Shown: positions 7,276 to 15,722 of the stretch, in pieces | How positions within the stretch are numbered: the first letter of the stretch is position 1 | Layout: every line of letters starts with the position of its first letter | Assembly (NCBI GenBank): GCA_964510515.1 | Contig: CAZEAU010000016.1 | Location: forward strand, 1 to 59,141 | DNA from: SURF-21 sp964510515 | GTDB lineage: Bacteria; Actinomycetota; Geothermincolia; Geothermincolales; RBG-13-55-18 | Reading direction: 5' to 3' | Length of the DNA stretch: 59,141 bases | The notes under the pieces: model-generated | Told to the model about the DNA's origin: nothing | What the model saw: only the letters and a program-made list of their open reading frames with translations | Databases searched by the model: none | Translations under genes and position numbers: made by a program

Positions 7276-7297
7276 CTCCGCCGCCCTGGCGGCGGAG
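7276..7297. terminator. GC-rich hairpin after the RRM gene
   Basis: CTCCGCCGCC (7276-7285) is followed after two bases by its exact complement GGCGGCGGAG (7288-7297), ten bases after the RRM stop codon. No T-run follows, but the position fits transcription termination. Confidence 0.5.
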
Positions 7298-7313
7298 GAC
7301 TCGCAACACAAGG

Positions 7314-7343
7314 GAGCGCGGGGACATATATGTCCCCGCGCTC
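7314..7343. repeat. 30-bp perfect palindrome
   Basis: GAGCGCGGGG, ACATATATGT and CCCCGCGCTC together form a perfect two-fold palindrome; an outer AAGG/CCTT pairing extends it with a bulge. It lies between the RRM gene and convergent minus-strand genes. It may be a bidirectional terminator or a dimeric-protein binding site. Confidence 0.6.
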
Positions 7344-7406
7344 TTCCCTTGCGGCTGCCCGTAGCCCCGGCCAAGGCCGCATGGGGGGCCGCAACCCCCC
7401 ATACCC

Positions 7407-7586
7407 TCACTTTTCACCGCCTGCCGCGCCGCTGTCGCCCGGCCACGGCCCCAGCATATTCGGCTTGACCAGGACGCCCCTGCCCTCCAGCTCGAGCGGA
7501 AAGGTCTCCAGCACCTCGCGCATGCGCCGCGCGAGCAGCCCCGGCTCGTAGCCGGCCTCGAGCACGAGCACCGCCTCCCTTTCCAC
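7407..7586 (-). pseudogene. short DUF362-like N-terminal fragment
   Basis: A 59-codon minus-strand frame from GTG at 7586 to TGA at 7407 contains VLVLEAGYEP, then GRGVLVKPNMLGPWPG. The VLVKPNML motif is typical of the start of DUF362 (Fe-S associated) proteins, which are usually 250-400 residues. Nothing downstream continues the domain. It lies 31 bases after the hemerythrin-like gene on the same strand and may be a truncated remnant of a third operon gene. No other evidence supports expression. Confidence 0.35.
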
Positions 7587-7617
7587 CGGCCCGGTCTCCT
7601 TCCCGCTTCCCGGTACG

Positions 7618-8157
7618 CTATGCCCGGAGCTTCTCGTAAGCTTCCACCAGGGTGCGGTATTTCTCGTGTATCATCTCCCGGTCGAAGGCGTCGAACTCCG
7701 CGAGCATGGCATCCTGTTCCGCGCGGTCGAAGTACGCCATCACCGGGATGAAGAAGTGCTTGTCCTCCTTGACGATGTGCGCGGCATAGAAGTCCACCAG
7801 CTCGGTGATGATGTCGTGGACGGGGGCGGCGGCGTGAGCGCCATCCAGGTATGCCGCCCCGGCCTCCACGAGGAGGCCGACCTTGTGTCTGGCGTACCTG
7901 TGCTCCTCCACCAGCTCCTGCATGACCCGCCCGTGCTCATCGCTCAGGCCCTTGCGCTCCAGCTCGCGGAAGAGGATATCCTCCTCCTTGCCGTGATGGG
8001 TGCGGTCGGCGTAGGTGCGGAAGAAATCCACGGCGCGGTCGATGAACACCGCGTCCACGCGCTTCTCGCGCTCCTCCGCCGCGGCCTCTTTGCTCATCAG
8101 GCCGGCCATGCGCTCGATGAGGCGGTGTTCGGTCATGAGGGGGCCGATGGGCATCAT
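7618..8157 (-). CDS. Hemerythrin HHE-domain protein
   Basis: A 179-residue four-helix protein with histidine and carboxylate motifs spaced as in hemerythrin-like HHE domains: MTEHRLIERM, TYADRTHHGKEEDILF, LVEEHRYARHKV and YAAHIVKEDKHFF. Such proteins bind a di-iron centre and are linked to oxygen, NO or iron-sulfur stress. The start ATG at 8157 overlaps the stop of the upstream DUF488 gene (ATGA), so the two are co-translated. The frame stays open far upstream through GC-rich repeats, but that extension is not supported as coding. Confidence 0.82.
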   Translation of the reverse strand: MMPIGPLMTEHRLIERMAGLMSKEAAAEEREKRVDAVFIDRAVDFFRTYADRTHHGKEEDILFRELERKGLSDEHGRVMQELVEEHRYARHKVGLLVEAGAAYLDGAHAAAPVHDIITELVDFYAAHIVKEDKHFFIPVMAYFDRAEQDAMLAEFDAFDREMIHEKYRTLVEAYEKLRA

Positions 8158-8522
8158 TTCGCGGCCCCCTCCGCCCCCATCCTTTTCTCCAGCATCTCCT
8201 TGAGGGCGGTGGCGTTGTTGTAGCGCTCCTCCTTCGCGCCGAAGAGGAGGGTGAGCGTGCCCGCGCGCGCCTTGTCCTCCAGGTCCTGCAACAGGTCGTC
8301 CCTGCCCGCGAGCTCCGCGGCATAACGCCGTTTGAACTCCTGCCATCTCGAGATATCGTGGCCGTACCATTTGCGCAGCTCGTCGCTGGGCGCGACCTCC
8401 TTCATCCAGGCGTCCAGCGCGGCCGCCTCCTTGCGCAGGCCCCGGGGCCAGAGCCGGTCCACCAGCACCCGGGAGCCGTCGCCGCGTGACGGCTTGTCGT
8501 AAATGCGCTTGACCTTGAGCAA
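8154..8522 (-). CDS. DUF488 family protein
   Basis: A 122-residue protein with the DUF488 pattern: VKRIYDKPSRGDGSRVLVDR near the N-terminus, LWPRGLRKEAAALDAWMKEV, then a Trp/Tyr-rich core (LRKWYGHDISRWQEFKRRY) and LTLLFGAKEERYNNA. The biochemical role of the family is unknown. It is translationally coupled to the hemerythrin-like gene by an ATGA overlap; DUF488 and redox-stress genes are often paired. Confidence 0.82.
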   Translation of the reverse strand: MLKVKRIYDKPSRGDGSRVLVDRLWPRGLRKEAAALDAWMKEVAPSDELRKWYGHDISRWQEFKRRYAAELAGRDDLLQDLEDKARAGTLTLLFGAKEERYNNATALKEMLEKRMGAEGAAK

Positions 8523-8526
8523 GGCC

Positions 8527-8700
8527 GATCACCTCCTGTGCCGCATCCTCCACCGCCGAGACCGCGGCATGCCGCACGGGTGTATTGCGCTGCGGCGGAT
8601 GCGCCCCGCCGCAGGCGGGTTTGAACTCGAGCCAGGCCAGATCGCCTCCCGTGCCGCATCCTCCGCCGCCGAGACCGCGGCATGCCGCACGGGTGTATTG
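8527..8700. repeat. 61-bp direct repeat, copies 113 bp apart
   Basis: The segments 8527-8587 and 8640-8700 match over 61 bp with three differences; each ends GCCGCACGGGTGTATTG. The first copy runs into the region before the DUF488 start codon. The rest of the 8523-8926 interval is GC-rich and I see no gene in it. A TAATAAT near 8856 could be part of the promoter for the acyl-CoA synthetase gene. Confidence 0.85.
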
Positions 8701-8926
8701 TTCCCCGCCGCGGCGGCGCTTAAGCGCGGGGGGCCCGCGGGCGCCCACAGGCGCGGCCCCGCGCTCATGTGTCCGCGAGGCGGCGGCCGCCGCTGGACGC
8801 CCGGCTCGGGGCATACGCGCGGCGGGCAGCTATTTTCAAAAGGGCCTCGATAGGTAATAATCAGGAGAAAGACGGCACTTCTTCATATCGCGGCGATACG
8901 ACCTGCGGAATTGAGGGGGAAAGGCG

Positions 8927-10585
8927 ATGCTCGCAGGCGGCTGGCCACGGGACGGCGTGATCGACGAATGGTTCGAGGGGGCACTGGAGACCGTCTACGC
9001 GCGCAGGTATCCTAACCTGACGGCCATCTTCGCGGAGAGCCTGTGCGCATACGGCGATGACGAGATCTTCGTCTTTCCCGCGCGGGGAGAGCGCTATACG
9101 CGCAGGAGGCTCGACTTGGCGGTGCGCAAGGTCGCCGCCTCCCTCATCGAGGACCACGGCATCGAGAAGGGCGACCGCGTGGCCATGGTCTTGCTCAACA
9201 ACCCGGAGTTCTGCATAAGCTACCTGGCCATCGCCGCGGTGGGGGCCATATCGGTGGTCGTAAACGCCAGGCTGGAGGCGGAGGAGCTGTGCTTCCAGCT
9301 CCGGGACTCCGGCGCCAGGGCCCTGATCGTGGAGGCGGAACTGTACGAGCGCGTGCGCCCCTTGCGGGAGCGGCTGGAGGAGCTGAAGACGGTTGTCGTC
9401 ACCGGCAACGAGGGCATGGACGGGTGTCCGCCCTTCACCACCCTCCTGGCCCGGGAGGCGCCGGCCTGCATCGGGGTCGAGGTGAGCGAGCGGGACGCCT
9501 GCAGCATCTGCTACACCAGTGGCACCACCGGCAGGCCCAAGGGGAGCATCATCACCCACCGCAACGTGGTCGCCAACGCCATGGCCCAGCTGAGCTGCAT
9601 GCCCTATCTCCTGCCGGAGGGATACGGCGTGGAGGACATCAGCAAGATAAAGCAGATCATCTCCGTGCCCCTCTATCATGTCACCGCCCTGCATACCCTG
9701 CTCAACCTCTGCCTGCTGGGGGCGGGAGCGGTGGTGTACCCGGTCTTCCAGGCCGACGAGGTGATCGAGTCCATGGTGGCGGAGGAGGTCAACTACTTCG
9801 TGGGGGTCACGGCCATGTTCTGGCTGCTGCGCATGCAGCCTAATTACGCCCGACTGGTGGAGGCCGGGCACCTGGAGCTGATGTTTCAGGGGGGGTCGCC
9901 CATGCCCGCGGAACTCGGGGAGCTCATGCTCAAGGACTTTCCGGCGGCCAAGATAGGCAACGGCTTCGGCATGACCGAGACCACCTCGATCGGCGCGGGC
10001 TCCATCCTCCCCCCCGAGCAGGTGATAAAGCGGGGCACCTCCATAGGCTGGCCGACCCCGCCCACCCTCTTCAAGGTGGTGGACGACCGCCTGCGGGAGG
10101 TCCCGAGGGGCGAGCCCGGCGAGCTGCTCATCAGCGGCTCGGGGGTCTGCCGCGGCTACTGGAACCTTCCCGACAAGACCAGCGAGAGCTTCGTCGTCGG
10201 CGAGGATGGGCGCCGCTGGCACCGCTCGGGCGACGTGGTGGTCGTGGACGGGGAGGGGTTCTACACCATCGTCGATCGTAAAAAGGACATGATACTCAGG
10301 GGCGGCGAGAACGTGTATTCGGTGGAGGTGGAGAACCTCATCAGCATGAACCCCAGGGTCCTGCAGGTGGCGGTGGTGGGGGTGCCGGACAAGGTGCTGG
10401 GGGAGAAGATCAAGGCCGTGGTCTTTCCCATGCCCGGGCACAGCATAAGCGCCGAGGAGGTCCTGGAGTACTGCCGGGGGAAGATCGCCGACTACAAGGT
10501 GCCCGACATCGTGGTCATCTCCGAGCTGCCCCTGCCCATGAACCCCGGCGGCAAAATCACCAAGGACCGCCTGTTGGACGCCTGA
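8927..10585 (+). CDS. AMP-forming acyl-CoA synthetase
   Basis: A 552-residue class I adenylate-forming enzyme, normal length. Motifs in order: the ATP-binding P-loop CYTSGTTGRPKGS near residues 191-203, FGMTETT near 345, the hinge region with HRSGDVVVVDGEGFYTIVDR near 425-445, GGENVYSVEVENLI, and the catalytic lysine in NPGGKITKDRL near the C-terminus. It activates a carboxylic acid to acyl-AMP and then acyl-CoA; chain length cannot be judged from sequence. The start is set by GAGGGGGAAAG before ATG. It stands alone on this strand. Confidence 0.9.
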   Translation: MLAGGWPRDGVIDEWFEGALETVYARRYPNLTAIFAESLCAYGDDEIFVFPARGERYTRRRLDLAVRKVAASLIEDHGIEKGDRVAMVLLNNPEFCISYLAIAAVGAISVVVNARLEAEELCFQLRDSGARALIVEAELYERVRPLRERLEELKTVVVTGNEGMDGCPPFTTLLAREAPACIGVEVSERDACSICYTSGTTGRPKGSIITHRNVVANAMAQLSCMPYLLPEGYGVEDISKIKQIISVPLYHVTALHTLLNLCLLGAGAVVYPVFQADEVIESMVAEEVNYFVGVTAMFWLLRMQPNYARLVEAGHLELMFQGGSPMPAELGELMLKDFPAAKIGNGFGMTETTSIGAGSILPPEQVIKRGTSIGWPTPPTLFKVVDDRLREVPRGEPGELLISGSGVCRGYWNLPDKTSESFVVGEDGRRWHRSGDVVVVDGEGFYTIVDRKKDMILRGGENVYSVEVENLISMNPRVLQVAVVGVPDKVLGEKIKAVVFPMPGHSISAEEVLEYCRGKIADYKVPDIVVISELPLPMNPGGKITKDRLLDA

Positions 10586-10756
10586 GGAGGCCCCCCGCCC
10601 CCATCCTCTCACCCCGCGGGGCGGGTAAAAGCCCGCCGCGCAGGCGCGGGCGGCGAGGCGCCCCCTCCCCGCCGCCGCCCTACGCACCCCCGTGTGCCCC
10701 CAACGCCGCTTCTGTCATCTCGCGCAGTGGGCCGCCCGCATACCGGGGCCGGCTCC

Positions 10757-11296
10757 TCACATGAAGATGCTGCCGAGGGCGAGCCCGAAGGCCATGTCGC
10801 CCTCGAACTTGATCTTGCCCTGCATGAAGGCCGTGGGCCCGTTGAGCTCTCCGGTGGCGATCTTGGCGAGGTCGGCGGAGGAGCCCTCGATGTGCAGGCT
10901 GGGCTGGGTCGCGCCGTTGAAGGTGGCCTGCACCGGCAGGGTCCAGTCGCCGGGCATGCCCACCTCGAAGTCCACCGTGCCCTTGGTCTGGCTGACCGCG
11001 TCGTACTGCTTGCGCCCGGTGAAGGAGGACGCCAGGTCCACCAGGGGCTTGACGAAGTCCTCGGAGAGGACCACCTCCAGCATGGGGTCGGCGATGCCTC
11101 CCTCGATGACGGAGATCTCCTTCGCGTTCTTGATGGATATTCCGAACGAGAAGGTCTTCTCCCCCTTGATGGTCACGGAGAGCGTGAAGTCGGTGCCCTC
11201 CATGTCGGGCATGGGCTTCTCAGCCAGGCGCTTGCCCACCAGGTTCGGGATGTAGGTATCCAGGTATTCCTGTATCCCGAGTCCTTTCTCTCCCAT
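10757..11296 (-). CDS. SCP2 sterol-carrier/lipid-binding domain protein
   Basis: A 179-residue protein with the SCP2-like alternation of amphipathic strands and helices (MLEVVLSEDFVKPLVD, ATQPSLHIEGSSADLAKI and a C-terminal GKIKFEGDMAFGLALGSIF, the usual closing pattern). Members bind fatty acyl or sterol-like ligands in the cytoplasm. AAAGGAAA before ATG gives the start. It follows the HTH regulator gene on the same strand, separated by a hairpin. Confidence 0.78.
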   Translation of the reverse strand: MGEKGLGIQEYLDTYIPNLVGKRLAEKPMPDMEGTDFTLSVTIKGEKTFSFGISIKNAKEISVIEGGIADPMLEVVLSEDFVKPLVDLASSFTGRKQYDAVSQTKGTVDFEVGMPGDWTLPVQATFNGATQPSLHIEGSSADLAKIATGELNGPTAFMQGKIKFEGDMAFGLALGSIFM

Positions 11297-11338
11297 TTTC
11301 CTTTCCCCCTTTCAGGTCGCGGCCGTTCCTACTCCGCC

Positions 11339-11363
11339 AATGCCCGCCCGGCGGGCGGGCATT
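11339..11363. terminator. hairpin between the HTH and SCP2 genes
   Basis: AATGCCCGCCC (11339-11349) pairs with GGGCGGGCATT (11353-11363) around a three-base loop. It begins inside the stop codon of the HTH gene. There is no T-run, so it may be a weak terminator or an mRNA-stability element. Confidence 0.45.
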
Positions 11364-11800
11364 CATTCCGCCTCCGCGCAGCCCGCGAACCAGGGGTCGC
11401 CGTCTCCGCCCGGCGCCGTCCCCGCTGTCTCGCGGTGGGCGAGGTCCCTTGTCTCCAGCCTGCGCAGCGCCCGCTGCGCCGCCGTGCCCTCGAGTCCGAG
11501 GGCCTCGGCGACCTCTCCGGCTCCGGCGCCCGGGCATTCTCGCAGGTAGGCCAGGACCCGGTCCGCATCCTCCCTGATCCTGCACACCGCCTCCCGCCCC
11601 TTGTCCGTGAGGCCGATGCTCTCCAGCGACCTCCGCTGCTTCCTCCGCTCCAGAAAATCGTCGATGTCCTCCTGGGTGACCACGTACCGCTTGCCCACCC
11701 GTGCCGCCTGCAGCTCCCCCTGGCGGATGTAGTGGCGAACGGTCTGCACGTTCACCCCCAGGCTCTTGGCCACGTGATGGGTGTTGAGGTAGCTGCGCAA
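11363..11800 (-). CDS. MerR/excisionase-type HTH regulator with C-terminal winged-helix-like region
   Basis: A 145-residue protein. Residues 1-55 are an HTH_17/BldC-like DNA-binding domain (HHVAKSLGVNVQTVRHYIRQ, then GKRYVVTQEDIDDFLERR). Residues about 65-130 look like a second helix-turn-helix (GAGEVAEALGLEGTAAQRAL). The start is TTG at 11800 with GGAGG seven bases upstream. The promoter region carries 10-bp-phased repeats; BldC-type proteins are known to bind direct repeats head to tail, so autoregulation is a reasonable inference. It may also regulate the neighbouring acyl-CoA genes. Confidence 0.75.
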   Translation of the reverse strand: MRSYLNTHHVAKSLGVNVQTVRHYIRQGELQAARVGKRYVVTQEDIDDFLERRKQRRSLESIGLTDKGREAVCRIREDADRVLAYLRECPGAGAGEVAEALGLEGTAAQRALRRLETRDLAHRETAGTAPGGDGDPWFAGCAEAE

Positions 11801-11823
11801 TACATGTCCTCCGTGCCGTTTAC

Positions 11824-11875
11824 GTTGTGATATGTTGTGTCACGTTATGTAACATATAGCTGGGATATATGTCAA
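11824..11875 (-). promoter_or_regulatory. promoter and phased repeats upstream of the HTH gene
   Basis: On the minus strand TTGACA (11875-11870), 17 bp, TTACAT (11852-11847). Read on the plus strand, GTTGTGATAT, GTTGTGTCAC and GTTATGTAAC begin at 11824, 11834 and 11844. These are three related 10-mers one helical turn apart covering the -10 and start-site region, a good candidate operator. The -35 box overlaps the last codons of the upstream CoA-ligase gene. Confidence 0.65.
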
Positions 11876-13335
11876 GTTGTCTGGAGCGAGGGCCCGCCCG
11901 CGGCGCGCGGAGCCCAGGCAGCGAGCAGGGAGAGGGCGCGGACGGCCCGCGGCATGGAGGGATAGACGAGGACGCCGCCGGCCAGCATGCGGTCCTGCAG
12001 GCGGCGGCGCATCTCCTCGAAGGCGATGTCCTCGGCGCCTTGCGCCCGGGAATAGAGCACCGCCACCACCGGCTTGCCGGAATCGCGCCGCACGGAGACG
12101 AGGGTGTCCGCGGCGGCGGTGAGGCCCTCCTCGCCGCCCAGGCCGAAGGCGAAATTGAGGGCGAGGTCGAAGACCAGGATGTCCGTGGAGGGGTTGGCGG
12201 CCGCCTCACGCATGGCCGCCGCGAAGATGGGGAGGGCGACGAGCGGGGTGCCGATGTCCAGCGGGTTTCCCACCGCCGCGCCGGGCGCGCTGAGGATCTC
12301 GCGCAGGCGGTCCGCGCTCTCTGCCGCCAAGGGCGGCACCTCGAGCCCCTCCTCCTCCGCCAGGTCCGCGGCGTAGGTCCCCAGGCCTCCGCCGCCCCCG
12401 CTGAGCATGAGGCGCCTGCCCGCCTTGCGGCCGAGGTGCTTGAGGGCCAGCAGGACGTCGCACATCTCGTTCACCCCCGAGACCTCGATGGCACCGGCCT
12501 GGCGCAGCATGCCCTCCCATACCTGCGCGGAACCGGCCAGCGAGCCGGTATGGGACATCACCGCCCGCGCCGAGGGCGCGCTCTTTCCCACCTTCCACAG
12601 CACCACCGTCTTGCGCGCGCAGGCCCGCTGGAGGGCCTGGAGAAAAAGGCGGCCGTCCGCGGCGCCCTCCAGGTAGGCGGCTATGGTGCTGGTCTGGGGG
12701 TCGTCGGCGAAGTAGCGCATGAGGCCGGTTTCGTCCAGGTCCGCCCCGTTGCCGAAGCTGACGATGGCCGAGAAATCGATGCCCAGGGATTTGCACTGTC
12801 GCCCCACGTGTACCGAGAAGCCGCCGCTCTGGGAGATGAAGGCCACCTCGCCGGGGGTGGAGGAGAAGTCGTGGCCGGGCAGCAGGGCCAGGCGGTTACG
12901 CGGGTTGTAGATGCCGAAGCAGTTCGGGCCCACGATACGGAAGCCGCCGCCGCGCGCTATCTCCAGGGCCTCCTTCTCCAGCGCCTCGCCGCCTTCCCCG
13001 ATCTCCCGGAAGCCGGCGGCCATGACGATCACCCCCTTGACCCCCAGCTCCGCGCATTGGCGCAGGATGTCCATGGAGCGGTGGGCGGGGATGGTGAGAT
13101 AGACGAGCTCGGGCACCTCGGGGAGCGAGGCCAGGTCGGGATAGACCTTGTGCCCCATGATCTCCTCCTCGCCGGGATTGACCAGGTACACCGGCCCGGA
13201 GAAGCCGTAGGCGAGCTGGGACATGGTGAAGAGGGAGCCGAACTTGACCGGCTTGGCCGAGGCCCCCACGATGGCCAGGGAGCGGGCGTTGATGACGGCG
13301 TCGATCTCATCGAAGTCGTAATGCAATGCAACCAC
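11872..13335 (-). CDS. ADP-forming acyl-CoA synthetase, alpha-type subunit (CoA-binding and ligase domains)
   Basis: A 487-residue protein. The N-terminal Rossmann CoA-binding domain (residues about 12-130) includes SLAIVGASAKPVKFG and LVYLTIPAHRSMDIL. Succinyl-CoA-ligase-like domains follow, with GPNCFGIYNP, VAFISQSGGFSVHV and the active-site-like VMSHTGSLAGS. The ATP-grasp (beta) domain that completes ADP-forming acetyl-CoA synthetases is absent here and not encoded next to it. It may pair with a subunit elsewhere. GTG at 13335 is used; TTG at 13326 is an alternative with a better distance from AAAAGG. Confidence 0.83.
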   Translation of the reverse strand: MVALHYDFDEIDAVINARSLAIVGASAKPVKFGSLFTMSQLAYGFSGPVYLVNPGEEEIMGHKVYPDLASLPEVPELVYLTIPAHRSMDILRQCAELGVKGVIVMAAGFREIGEGGEALEKEALEIARGGGFRIVGPNCFGIYNPRNRLALLPGHDFSSTPGEVAFISQSGGFSVHVGRQCKSLGIDFSAIVSFGNGADLDETGLMRYFADDPQTSTIAAYLEGAADGRLFLQALQRACARKTVVLWKVGKSAPSARAVMSHTGSLAGSAQVWEGMLRQAGAIEVSGVNEMCDVLLALKHLGRKAGRRLMLSGGGGGLGTYAADLAEEEGLEVPPLAAESADRLREILSAPGAAVGNPLDIGTPLVALPIFAAAMREAAANPSTDILVFDLALNFAFGLGGEEGLTAAADTLVSVRRDSGKPVVAVLYSRAQGAEDIAFEEMRRRLQDRMLAGGVLVYPSMPRAVRALSLLAAWAPRAAGGPSLQTT

Positions 13336-13352
13336 GTCCTTTTCCCCGCGCC

Positions 13353-13358
13353 ATTATA
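13353..13358 (-). promoter_or_regulatory. -10 box for the ADP-forming CoA-ligase gene
   Basis: TATAAT on the minus strand (13358-13353) would start transcription near 13346, about ten bases before the GTG. No clear -35 is seen. Confidence 0.45.
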
Positions 13359-13376
13359 GCACGGCGGGGGAGGGGC

Positions 13377-14570
13377 TCAGGGCGCGGGCCGCGAACGCGC
13401 CAGCTCCCGCAGCTGCACGGCCAGGGCCTCGAATTCCCCGCGCGAGAGGTCGCCGGTGACCATGATCTCCACCTTGTCCAGGGTGAGGTGCATCTCCTGG
13501 CAGTCGACGGCGGCCGCATAGAAGGCGCCGCCGGCCTCCTCCCCGAAGGTGCGGCGGCCGGTGAGGCAGGCGCCGGTGAGGGCGCCCAGGCCGGTGGTGT
13601 GATGGGAGAACTGCGGGTCGCGGGGGCTCTGCCTTATCTCCACCTGGCGCGAGCCGCTCCTCAGCACCAGGTAGAGTTCGCGGAAGCCGGCGGGGAAACG
13701 CAGCGGCTCCTGCGATGCCGAAAGGGTAGAGGCCGCGGGGTCGCACACGCAGGCGGCGGCGAGCTCGAAACCCTCCAGGTCGGGCAGCAGGGGCGTGAAG
13801 CCCACCTCGGCGGCGGCGACGGCGACGTCGACGGGCAGGCAGGCGCCGTCTCGCCGCTCCGTCTCCACGTCCTCCCCGGGCGCGCCGAACAAGGTGGCGG
13901 CATGCGGGGGGAAGGGCCCCTCCTCGTAGCCCCGGTCCTCCACCACGTCCTCATAGCGGAAGACCACCGTCCGCTCCCCGCCCAGGGCCATCTCCTTGCG
14001 CAGCGGCAGCCCCGTTTCGCGGTCCAGCCAGATGCGCAGGCGCGGCGAGAGCCCGTCCGCCGATTCCAGCCGGAAGCCCGCCCGCCCCTCCGCCTCCTCC
14101 GCGCCCGCGACCACCAGCTCTCCGCCCTCTATGAGGGAGACGAGCGACTGGTAATAATCGCCATTGCCGACGAGGTGGTAGAGGGCCAGGTAGGTGCCGG
14201 TGCAGCGCAGGGGGGGCACGCGCGAGAGCATCTCCACCCGCAGGGATGCCGCCTCGCCCTCGCCGCCTTGCGCCAGCCGCGCCCGCCAGATGTCGTTCCC
14301 CCTCTGCGCGGTGTGCGCCAGCAGCCGCTCCCGCCCCTCCGCGACCTCGTAGAAGCTGTAACGGTAGTCGTCGGGGAAGCGCAGCTCGAAACGCTCGCGG
14401 TAAAGCCGCCCCGCGTCCTCGGTGACGCAGGTGTAGGAGATGGAATCGACTTCCCCGCTGCGGCGCTCGAGCAGCTCGATGACCTCGCCGCGGAGGCCGC
14501 CGCCTCCGCAGCCGCCGGGCAGGAGCAGGGCCGCCAGCAACAGGGCCAGGAAAACCGCCGGCCTGCGCAC
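13377..14570 (-). CDS. Lipoprotein with LolA/RseB-like lipid-binding fold
   Basis: A 397-residue exported lipoprotein with lipobox LPGGC near residue 21. The next 200 residues alternate strands in the way of LolA/RseB/MucB proteins (VDSISYTCVTED, YRYSFYEVAEGRERLLAH, GNDIWRARLAQ, LRIWLDRETGLPLRKE). A C-terminal domain of about 150 residues (LYLVLRSGSRQVEI) resembles the second domain of RseB-like proteins. Such proteins bind lipids or act in envelope signalling. The start is GTG at 14570, with GGAGG ten bases before it. The specific ligand is unknown. Confidence 0.65.
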   Translation of the reverse strand: MRRPAVFLALLLAALLLPGGCGGGGLRGEVIELLERRSGEVDSISYTCVTEDAGRLYRERFELRFPDDYRYSFYEVAEGRERLLAHTAQRGNDIWRARLAQGGEGEAASLRVEMLSRVPPLRCTGTYLALYHLVGNGDYYQSLVSLIEGGELVVAGAEEAEGRAGFRLESADGLSPRLRIWLDRETGLPLRKEMALGGERTVVFRYEDVVEDRGYEEGPFPPHAATLFGAPGEDVETERRDGACLPVDVAVAAAEVGFTPLLPDLEGFELAAACVCDPAASTLSASQEPLRFPAGFRELYLVLRSGSRQVEIRQSPRDPQFSHHTTGLGALTGACLTGRRTFGEEAGGAFYAAAVDCQEMHLTLDKVEIMVTGDLSRGEFEALAVQLRELARSRPAP

Positions 14571-14765
14571 GCGAGCAGCGCCTCCTTCCCGCCTCCGTCC
14601 TCCACGCCTGTCCCGTTTATCCTAGCAGAGCCCGGCGCCAGCCTGCACGCGCGGCGGCGGGGGAGGTACGCCGCCCGCGCCCTGCGCCCGGCGCGCTCCG
14701 CCCTTGGGATATAATCTGGAAGGAAGCGGCACCGGCTGGGAGGACGCGAGGGAAGGAGCGAGGAC

Positions 14766-15722
14766 ATGAGGTGGGAGAGCGGCAAGACGCGCGGCAGCGA
14801 TAACGACATCGCCTGGGTGGATCCCCACGTGCACATCATGCCGCCGCGACGCATGGCCGGGCTGGTGCGCTGGGTGAAGAAGTTCACCCCCGGGTTTCCC
14901 TTGCGCGAGGACATCAGCGCCGAGGACATACTGCGCGGCCTGCGCGACTGCGAGATACCCCGTTTCTTCAACCTCGTCTTCCCCCTGTGGGAGGAGGAGA
15001 CGGCGGACCTCAACCGCTTCAACCGCGACCTCTGCTCCGGCATCCCGGAGGCCATACCCTTCGGCTCGCTGCATATCGAGACGCCGGACAAGGAGGCGGA
15101 GACCCGCCGCTGCATCGAGGATTACGGCTTCGTGGGCATGAAGCTGCACCCCTTCGCCCAGCGCTTCCCGGCCTTCGGGGCGGAGATGCGCCCCATGTTC
15201 AAGGTGCTCAACGAGCACCGCCGGCCCCTCCTGGTGCATACCGGCTTCGATACCTTCTACGGCATGGAGATGGACCTGGAGGAGATGGAGGGGGCCGTCC
15301 GCGATCACCCCGACATGCAGGTGGTGGCGGTGCACTCCCTTTTCCCGCGCTTCCGCCTCGCGCACCGCCTGCTCTCCCAATATCCCAACTTCTGGCTGGA
15401 CATGACCAACACCATGTCCTGCATGCGCCTGTATGAGGACATGGCGCGCGGGAGCGACGCCGTGCCCCCCGTGGCCGGCAGCCTGGAGGTGGACGAGGTG
15501 AAGGAGAACCACGACGACTTCTTCCGCCTCTTCCGGGATTTCCCTCGCCGCATCATGTACGGCAGCGACTTCCCCGTGGGGTTCGGGTACCACCCCGCCC
15601 TGCTCGAGGACCTCAAGCACTTCGACCTGGGCGGGGAGGCGGAGGAGGCCATGCTCGCGGGCACGGTGCGGGACCTGCTCGCCCGCTGCGGTTTTCCCGA
15701 CCTGCTCACGCCGCTGCCCTGA
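14766..15722 (+). CDS. Amidohydrolase-2 family metal-dependent hydrolase
   Basis: A 318-residue TIM-barrel hydrolase of normal length. Metal-site motifs in order: DPHVHI (residues about 20-25), GMKLHPF near 123, PLLVHTGFDTFYG near 156, VVAVHSLFPRF near 188 and the C-terminal MYGSDFPVGF with the conserved aspartate near 266. Family members include decarboxylases and hydrolases of carboxylated substrates; the substrate is not predictable. AAGGAGCGAGGAC precedes ATG, and TATAAT lies at 14710-14715. Confidence 0.83.
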   Translation: MRWESGKTRGSDNDIAWVDPHVHIMPPRRMAGLVRWVKKFTPGFPLREDISAEDILRGLRDCEIPRFFNLVFPLWEEETADLNRFNRDLCSGIPEAIPFGSLHIETPDKEAETRRCIEDYGFVGMKLHPFAQRFPAFGAEMRPMFKVLNEHRRPLLVHTGFDTFYGMEMDLEEMEGAVRDHPDMQVVAVHSLFPRFRLAHRLLSQYPNFWLDMTNTMSCMRLYEDMARGSDAVPPVAGSLEVDEVKENHDDFFRLFRDFPRRIMYGSDFPVGFGYHPALLEDLKHFDLGGEAEEAMLAGTVRDLLARCGFPDLLTPLP

